64,000 nt of DNA from a virus: positions 1 through 64,000 of IMG/VR virus record IMGVR_UViG_3300013005_000031, one strand, 5' to 3'. The translations under genes and the position numbers were made by a program. Shown here one piece after another: positions 46,455 to 53,900 of this stretch. The notes under the pieces were generated by a model, which saw nothing but the letters and a program-made list of their open reading frames with translations, was not told where the DNA came from and did not search any database. Numbering within the stretch: the first letter of the stretch is position 1; every line of letters begins with the position of its first letter.

Positions 46455-46471
46455 TAAACTTATAAAGTTTA
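46455..46471 (-). repeat. Inverted repeat spanning a stop codon (copy 1, perfect)
   Basis: TAAACTT-ATA-AAGTTTA is a perfect 7-bp inverted repeat with a 3-base centre. It includes the TAA stop of the 1506-residue gene (46469-46471) and lies 45 bases before the ATG of the next gene at 46410. On the minus strand it contains ACTTTATAAGTTTA. Its twin at 39258-39274 occupies the same kind of position. The rest of the 58-base gap is A/T-only or nearly so. Confidence 0.65.
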
Positions 46472-49400
46472 CTCATCTTCTATAATGTATCCACCTTTGA
46501 TATACTTATCTATTTCTTTTTGAGTAAGTTTTGTAGACACATATCCACCTTCTTTATAAGCTTCTATTATACCTTCTCCTTTACTGTAAGATTCTGGTAC
46601 TTCTAATCTTAGCCACTCATTTCCAAATTGATCTGTTTCAGGAACAGCACCAGATTTACCAAATAATTTAATGTAATGTTTTTTATAATCATTATAAATA
46701 CCAGATGCTTTATCATTACCTTGTATTCGTGTAGATAATTCTGCAGTAGGTATATAAAGATATTTCTTCCCTTGATCAGCAGCATATTGTAACATCTCTT
46801 GTATTAATCTTTTTTCAGTAGATTTTTTATTGGTCATTAAAACTCTTTTTTGTTGTAAGTTTCTTTTAATGACATCAGCTGCTTCACCAGCAAATTGTTC
46901 CATATGAGATCCTGGTTTAAATTGAACATTTGGAGAAAAGTAATTACCAGTTGAATGTTGTTCAAATTCTTGCAAGTATCCTTCTAAATCAAATTCTTCA
47001 CTACCATCTTTTCTATATCTTCTTTTCATTTTAGAAAACTGCTCAGCAGCATCTGATTGAATTCCTGATGCATAGAGTGCATCAGGTTGATACGCGTTTT
47101 CATAAACATGAACATGTGCTAATGTATCATTTGCATTACCATGTTCTTTTGATCCATAACCAAATTGATCTACATTACTAAATTGAATAGTTCTTGGATT
47201 TGTAAGTTGAAAATCTGCAAAAGTATCTTTGTTAGCTAAATAAGCTTCTTGTTTTTTATTGATAATAGCTAAATTATTTTCAAAGCTTTGTTCAAGTTCT
47301 TTAAGATATTCTGCATCTACATATTTTGAAACACCAGAATTAGTTGTAATAGTAGATTCTCCTTTTTCAAGAGCAGATTTTACTTTTTCAATTTTTTCAT
47401 TTGAGCTGTAAATTAAATTACGTTTTAAAAGATCTAATCCAGTAGCATATTTATCAATTGCATGTACTACATTAGCATTCATTCTATTATCCCCTTGTTG
47501 GTACTTTGACCATAATTTTCTAAAAGGATCCGGATATATAAAATTTAAACCATAAGTAGAATTAGGAGCTTCCCTGTAATCACCTATTTCTGGATCAAAT
47601 ATATCTTTACCAAATAAACTACCTTCTTCAAAAGCAAAAGGAACTTCTGTTTTATTTAATGCTGGAATAGCTTGTTGTACACTTCCTAATAATTCTTTAG
47701 CATCCATGTGTAAAACATTGGAATCTAATCCTTGCCACAAATCTGGATTATTAAATAATGATTCTATAACTTCATCTCCCCCTGCTGTTTTACGTAAAAT
47801 ACTGAGAGCTTGTTCAAAATTTATTTTACCTGTCTTAGGATTAATAGCTTTGTATAAAGGACTTTGAGGATTAGCTGTTACATTTAAATTTAATCCTGTA
47901 GGGGGAGTAACAGTTTCATAAATAAATGCATCTATATTAGTTGGTTCACCAGTCATAGTTTTATATTCTTCTGGAAACCCCATTGACAGTTGTTGTCCTT
48001 GTGTAGGTTTTCCTAATACTTCTGTGCTTTGAGTATTTGGAAAAACAAGTTGAGGTTCTACAGTTGGTGCTGCTTCTCTAATTATAGGATTAGGTTCAAA
48101 AATTAATGGTAATTCAGGAGCTTTAATAATATTTTCTTTTTCTCTTTCTTTTTCTTTACCAAATCTTTTTTCTTTAACACCTTTACCAAGACTTGCTTTA
48201 GGTAATTCTCCTCCAGACTTCAATCCTTTATTATAATACATTCTATCAACAACTGTAGGATCCATTTTAAATGGCTTTAAGTAGTATCTTGCATCTCTAA
48301 GATTCTTATAACCATGCTTGCCTATCATTAGACCCATTCCAAGAGGAAGTATATTTTCATTTACTTGTTTTTCGTTTCCTGTTTGAAGTCCTTCATAAAT
48401 ATTTTTTCCTGCTTCAATTGCAAAACCAGGATTATCAGGATTTAAGTTAAATGCATCTACTCCAAATTTAGTTAATAGTGCATTACCCGGTGTTGCAAGA
48501 TTCCTTGCTATTTGATACTGTGGTAATTTAGAAACAATAGGTGCTGCTTTAGATAACTTTGGTAAAAGTCTAGCTCCCGACAATGCCTGTAAAGTTTTTG
48601 AATAAGGTGCTGCAGCAAAGAATGCATTTAAAGCAACATCTCCAGTATTAATTTCTGGATTATCGTTTACATAATTTTGATAAGCAGTGCTTCCTGTTTG
48701 AGCAGCCCAGTGAAATGGACTAAATAAATTTATAGCCTGATCAATAGGTTTTTGGAATTCCATAGATTTATTATAAAACAGTTGTCTTCCACCTGGACCA
48801 AATGCTTGTGTCCAAGCATCTGCTTCACTTTCTGTCATTTGATCTGTCATTGTACCAACCACAGGATCTTGCCATTGTCCAGAAGTCCACTTTTCTAAAG
48901 TATTCTTTGGTTGGTTTACAAAACTACCTAATTGATCCAATCCAAAATAAACAGGATTCATATTATTCTGAAATTTATTCTGAAGGAATTTAGCATCTTC
49001 TAGTTCTTTTTTAGCTTTATCTCTATATTCATTTATAGCTTGATTTTTATATGTTTCTCCAAATAAAGTTTGAGCATAAGATGGTTGTGCGCGATACTGT
49101 TGTAAAAAGTTTTGTGCTTCAGGAGAGCCTAGAAAATTTTCAAAGGTTCCATATTGCTCTACTAAATTTGAACCCCTATACTCATCAGTATTCTGAGCAT
49201 TAACTTCTGTAGGTAAAATATTATTTAAAAAAGCATTCTGCAAATAAGTTTTTGCTTCTTGATCTATTGTTTGTTTTTTCTGATTAAGAAATTTATCTGG
49301 ATCTTTATATGATGTTATATCTCTATTACCACTTAATTTTCCAAGTGATATATCTGTTCCCTCAACTTTAAATTTTAATTTATTTACTTTATTATTAAAC

Positions 49401-50989
49401 TCTTCTAGAATTTTAGCTTTTTGTTTTTGGACAGACTCTGGGTCATTAGAAACATCATAGTATGCTTTTATATTAGCTGGGTTTACATCTATCCCCATAT
49501 CTATTTCTGTTAAAGCATTCATCTGTTTAACAGCATCATTATATGCTTCTGCATACTCAGGGGTTACTTTATCTGAGATAGGATTAATTGGATCTAAACT
49601 ACCTGACCAATTTGATCCAGATACTTTATCAAATAATAGATTATTTAATCCTAAGTAATTAGCTTGTGTATTATTTATATTATCTTCCTTTTCTACATTG
49701 TTGAAATAGGAATTAATAGTTGTTTCATAGTTTTTAAGTATGCTTTCTTCTGTATCTTGTTTTTTTCTATTTGGAAATCTAGTAGTAAAGATACTTATGT
49801 CACTATTATTAATAGTTGCTCTACCATAATCATCAGTTTTAAATAAACTTTTGTCTACTGGTTTCCAATCAAAGTTCCAAGTAAATTGATTTTTATAATC
49901 ATTCTTAAAATTAGAATTATCATTAAGAACTGAAAAATTATCATTGTTCCATTGGTTTCTGCTAGTGTATTGAAAGATATTTCCTTTTGTATCTTTTTTA
50001 TACATTACCCCATTGTCATCAGTAAAATATACATCTGCATTTAATTGCTTATCAATAAGCTCACTTACATCTTTAAAGTTTTGATCTACACCTTTTTTAG
50101 TACCCCAACCTTCTTTTTCCAATTCTTTTCTGGCATCTTCTGCAGACATTCCAGATTTTATTTTTTTTAGAAGTTCCTTTGATACATTCTTGTTATAATC
50201 ATTATCAGCCATTGCAATAAAACTTCCAAACTCATTTTGAATTTGTTTAGAATCTAAACCATGATACTTTTTAAATTCATTAGGTCTAACACCTTGATCA
50301 TATATTAGACCTAATATAACAGGTCTTGGATAAAAATTAACTTTCCCATCTGATCCTTTTTCAAAATAATATTCCTCAAACTGATCAATTATTGGTTGAA
50401 TCTGTTGATTAAACACATCTTCAGAATATGAAAAAATTGGTTCAAGTTTTTTATGTTTATTTCCTTTCTTTAATGCATCTTTAGTATATTGCTCCCATTT
50501 TACATTAAAATTTTGTTGGTTTTGCCCAGATTTTTCTTCTTGTTTTAATTGTTCTATTTCTTGTATTTTTTGAAATATAGCTACACGTTCATCAGCATTA
50601 GCCTCATCTACTCTAATTTTTAAAAGACGAACTGTAAACTCATCTATACACTCTCCCTTATATGGCACTTTTCCAGGAGGACAATCTTCAGGCTGTAATG
50701 TTTCATATAACCCATCTTCTGTTTCTAGTTGAGGAGCATATACCTTGTTATATAAACGATCAATGTTTTCATTATATGTTGGTTCTTGTTGATATACAGG
50801 ATCTACATTATATAAGTCAGGTTGATTAACTAATTGGTTATTATTAGTTAAGTTAGCCACTGATGCTGGATTATTGTTTATTGGTCCAACAGGAGAATCC
50901 CAATTAGATATTGGAACTTGAGTTTTTAATTTTCTCTTAGACCCTCCATTTCTTAATTTAGGAACTTTAATAATTTTATACTTTGCCAT
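46469..50989 (-). CDS. Giant virion protein (1506 aa) with QSD-type polyvalent module and C-terminal tag
   Basis: The N-terminus MAKYKIIKVPKLRNGGSKRK is a basic tag of the same kind as in the next two genes. CPPGKVPYKGEC follows near residues 102-113. The first 700 residues are polar and Asn/Lys-rich. A short hydrophobic patch lies near residues 770-850. At 922-933 SGGELPKASLGKG repeats the PKAxxG motif. Residues ~1260-1430 contain HVHVYENAYQ, GIQSDAAEQ and, further on, RLIQEMLQYAADQGKKYLYI followed by PTAELSTRIQG. This order (QSD, then a helix, then P-T-x-E) resembles a module I know from large polyvalent phage proteins, which are injected with DNA; its chemistry is unknown to me. The C-terminus is KLTQKEIDKYIKGGYIIEDE. 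The start overlaps the previous stop by one base (TAATG). Confidence 0.78.
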   Translation of the reverse strand: MAKYKIIKVPKLRNGGSKRKLKTQVPISNWDSPVGPINNNPASVANLTNNNQLVNQPDLYNVDPVYQQEPTYNENIDRLYNKVYAPQLETEDGLYETLQPEDCPPGKVPYKGECIDEFTVRLLKIRVDEANADERVAIFQKIQEIEQLKQEEKSGQNQQNFNVKWEQYTKDALKKGNKHKKLEPIFSYSEDVFNQQIQPIIDQFEEYYFEKGSDGKVNFYPRPVILGLIYDQGVRPNEFKKYHGLDSKQIQNEFGSFIAMADNDYNKNVSKELLKKIKSGMSAEDARKELEKEGWGTKKGVDQNFKDVSELIDKQLNADVYFTDDNGVMYKKDTKGNIFQYTSRNQWNNDNFSVLNDNSNFKNDYKNQFTWNFDWKPVDKSLFKTDDYGRATINNSDISIFTTRFPNRKKQDTEESILKNYETTINSYFNNVEKEDNINNTQANYLGLNNLLFDKVSGSNWSGSLDPINPISDKVTPEYAEAYNDAVKQMNALTEIDMGIDVNPANIKAYYDVSNDPESVQKQKAKILEEFNNKVNKLKFKVEGTDISLGKLSGNRDITSYKDPDKFLNQKKQTIDQEAKTYLQNAFLNNILPTEVNAQNTDEYRGSNLVEQYGTFENFLGSPEAQNFLQQYRAQPSYAQTLFGETYKNQAINEYRDKAKKELEDAKFLQNKFQNNMNPVYFGLDQLGSFVNQPKNTLEKWTSGQWQDPVVGTMTDQMTESEADAWTQAFGPGGRQLFYNKSMEFQKPIDQAINLFSPFHWAAQTGSTAYQNYVNDNPEINTGDVALNAFFAAAPYSKTLQALSGARLLPKLSKAAPIVSKLPQYQIARNLATPGNALLTKFGVDAFNLNPDNPGFAIEAGKNIYEGLQTGNEKQVNENILPLGMGLMIGKHGYKNLRDARYYLKPFKMDPTVVDRMYYNKGLKSGGELPKASLGKGVKEKRFGKEKEREKENIIKAPELPLIFEPNPIIREAAPTVEPQLVFPNTQSTEVLGKPTQGQQLSMGFPEEYKTMTGEPTNIDAFIYETVTPPTGLNLNVTANPQSPLYKAINPKTGKINFEQALSILRKTAGGDEVIESLFNNPDLWQGLDSNVLHMDAKELLGSVQQAIPALNKTEVPFAFEEGSLFGKDIFDPEIGDYREAPNSTYGLNFIYPDPFRKLWSKYQQGDNRMNANVVHAIDKYATGLDLLKRNLIYSSNEKIEKVKSALEKGESTITTNSGVSKYVDAEYLKELEQSFENNLAIINKKQEAYLANKDTFADFQLTNPRTIQFSNVDQFGYGSKEHGNANDTLAHVHVYENAYQPDALYASGIQSDAAEQFSKMKRRYRKDGSEEFDLEGYLQEFEQHSTGNYFSPNVQFKPGSHMEQFAGEAADVIKRNLQQKRVLMTNKKSTEKRLIQEMLQYAADQGKKYLYIPTAELSTRIQGNDKASGIYNDYKKHYIKLFGKSGAVPETDQFGNEWLRLEVPESYSKGEGIIEAYKEGGYVSTKLTQKEIDKYIKGGYIIEDE

Positions 50990-53900
50990 TACTTTACTTC
51001 TTCAAGTTTATAACCTAATCTTTCTAATTCTTCTTTAGAGAGATCATCTAATTCTATTTCATCCCCCACTTCATATTCAAATGCTCCACCGTATTGTTTA
51101 AAGATAATAGGATTTTCTTGTGTTAAAACCATAGGCTTACCAAATGCATCCATAGCATCTACCATCCAAGGACTAAGATTTTTTTCATAACTATATTTGT
51201 CCATATATGCTTTACGATTAAATCCCCAAAGATCACGTGCTACTGTAGAAAATTTATCTTTTGATAATCTTTTCAAAAAGTTCATGTGACCTTGTATATC
51301 ATCATATGGATTAATAGGATTTCTTCTCAAGTGAAAACCAAATGGTAACTCTCCTTCTTTTGTTGTATTAGCATTAACTTGAAATGGAATAGTCTCTTGA
51401 CCATATTGATCAAATAAATAATTTAAATTATCTTTAATAAGCCCTTCAAATTCAGATGGTGAATATGGTGATGCATCAACAAGTTTAAGTTTTCCAGTGG
51501 TAGGGTCATAAAATGTTTTAAATTCATCACTAGTAAGTAAATTATCATTTTTATATCCTTGCATTAGATCTACTAAAGGACCAGATGTTTTACTTTCATC
51601 TGGTATGTTTGCTAATAAACTTTTTATTGAAAGATCTTCCCCTCCTTTTATTTCAGAAAATAACTCATAAGCTTTTAATGGACCATACCAATCTATTGCT
51701 TGTTGTAATCCAGCATCACTTTCAAAGTCATAAAATGTTGGCTCAAAACCTGTTTCATCACCAAAGAAATAATTTCTATTTAAATCTCTCTTACCTTCAC
51801 CATAAAGTTGTCTAATATGTTCAGGAACTGTTTGTCCATGCATCACACCTGTACCAAAATAACTTGCAGGATATTTTTCTGAGCCTTTTATTGCATTTAT
51901 TATATCTGTATCATATCTTCCTGCGCGGTGGCTTTGTGATGCAATATCATAACCTATTTCTTTTGCTAAAAGACTAAAAGGATTATAATTAGATCTTGTA
52001 AATTTCTTTATGTTCTTTTCCCATCCAGTTGGTAGTTTATCAATTAACCCTGGTACTTTTTCAGCTATTTTTATAAGGCCGCTACCAGATTTTGGTGGCC
52101 ATCCACCCTCTTTTCTTGTTAATGTAGGTACAGAAATATCTTCTACTATATATCCACCTTTAACATATTTGTCTATATCTTTTTTAGATAATGTTAATTC
52201 AATTGATCCACCATCTTTAAAAGACATATTATCAAATAAATGCTTACCTCTTTTATCTGTATAGACAGCAGGCTGTTTTAATTTTTGACATCTACATTTT
52301 GGACATGGTCTTTCATAACCTTCTGGACAATCTCCTCTACCTAGAATTGTACCATTAGGATTTACTTGAAGTTCTGGTGGGTTAACTTCAAAATTGTTTT
52401 CTGTAGGTGTGTCTTCCTGTGGAGTATCACCTGTGTATTCTTCATCATAGTCTTGATCATATGCATAATCATTGTATGTTTTTTTTCTTTTAATAGCAGG
52501 TAGATTTAGATCCTTTAATTTATCTATAGCACCTTCAATTGGAACTGTATATCTTACATTACCATATGGTTTAAGTGTTATAGGAATATTATCTCCCATA
52601 GTGTCTTTACCACCATAATCTAATCTAAGTCCTCCGGTAAAAGAAGCTACCCCAGGAAAGTCTTTAAATGGTTTTATTTGAACTGTACCTTCTGGACTTA
52701 GGAAAGATATATCATATCTAGGCTCATCAGTTTTATTAATAACACCTTGAGCAGTTTTTGTTCCTTGCTCTATATCATTTGCATATGCATTTAATATATT
52801 TTGTGTTTGGATGTCATTATATTCAGGCCGTTGTCTAAGTGCAAAATTTAATACATTTAACTTAGGTATAAAAGCCATATCTCCCTGCCTTGTTAAACCT
52901 TTATCAAAATATCTTTGAGGTGATATTTTTGCATTGTTTTTTCTTCTACCAAAAACACCCATCAGACCAAGATCTGCTGTACCATAAAATCCAGGTTCAG
53001 GTGCATACCCAACATTTAAAGATCCGTATCCTGTAAAAGGTCCACTAGAAGAATCTCCAAATGCATTACCAAAAACATCCCAACCTACATTTGCTGTAAG
53101 TGGAATTCCTTTTTTATACAAAGGTTTTGCTCCTGCTAGATTTTTTGCAGCATTATATTGATTTATAATAGTTTGATTTAATTCAGAAACAGGAGTCCCT
53201 GTATAATTTGATACATCTTGTAAATATTGTTGATACTTTGGATTATTTTCACCTCCCAAAGCAGGATCATAGTAACTACTAAACAATCCTTCTTGAGGTA
53301 CAAAATTTAAAGTCCGGTTTGTTAAACTTTGTGCATCAGTATTGTAAGGTCTACCTAAAGTAAAAGATAAAGGATTGGCAGATAGATCTGCTTTTTTAAA
53401 TAGATTAGGTGTAGTATATGTTAAACTATAATTTGGATTTCTATTAAAGTCTGAAGCTTGACCATAAGCAGATCTATAGTCAAATGGTGTAAATGTTAAA
53501 GATCTATCTTTTCCAGTACCTGGTAAACCAAATGAAGCTTTTGGTAAATCTTTTTTCTTTGCTCCACCATTTTTACTATATTGAATAGTATCATCAGTTT
53601 CATTATCATTTTTAGAAATGTTGTTTAACATCCATTTTATATCTTTATCAGAATAAGTTTTTCTAAGTTCATTTAATGGCTTAGAATATAATAACTTTTT
53701 ATCTAACTGTTTAAATTGTCTTCCTGTTATTTTCTTATTAAAAGGATCATAAATATTTTGTTCATCCGCACCAAATTGTATTTCTCTCAATCTTGATCTA
53801 ACTTCACTTCCTTTATTACTTAATAAATAATTATTCCAATCATCAAATTTATTTTGTTCATATATATCTCTTGGTATTTCTTCTTCACCCATGTATTCAT

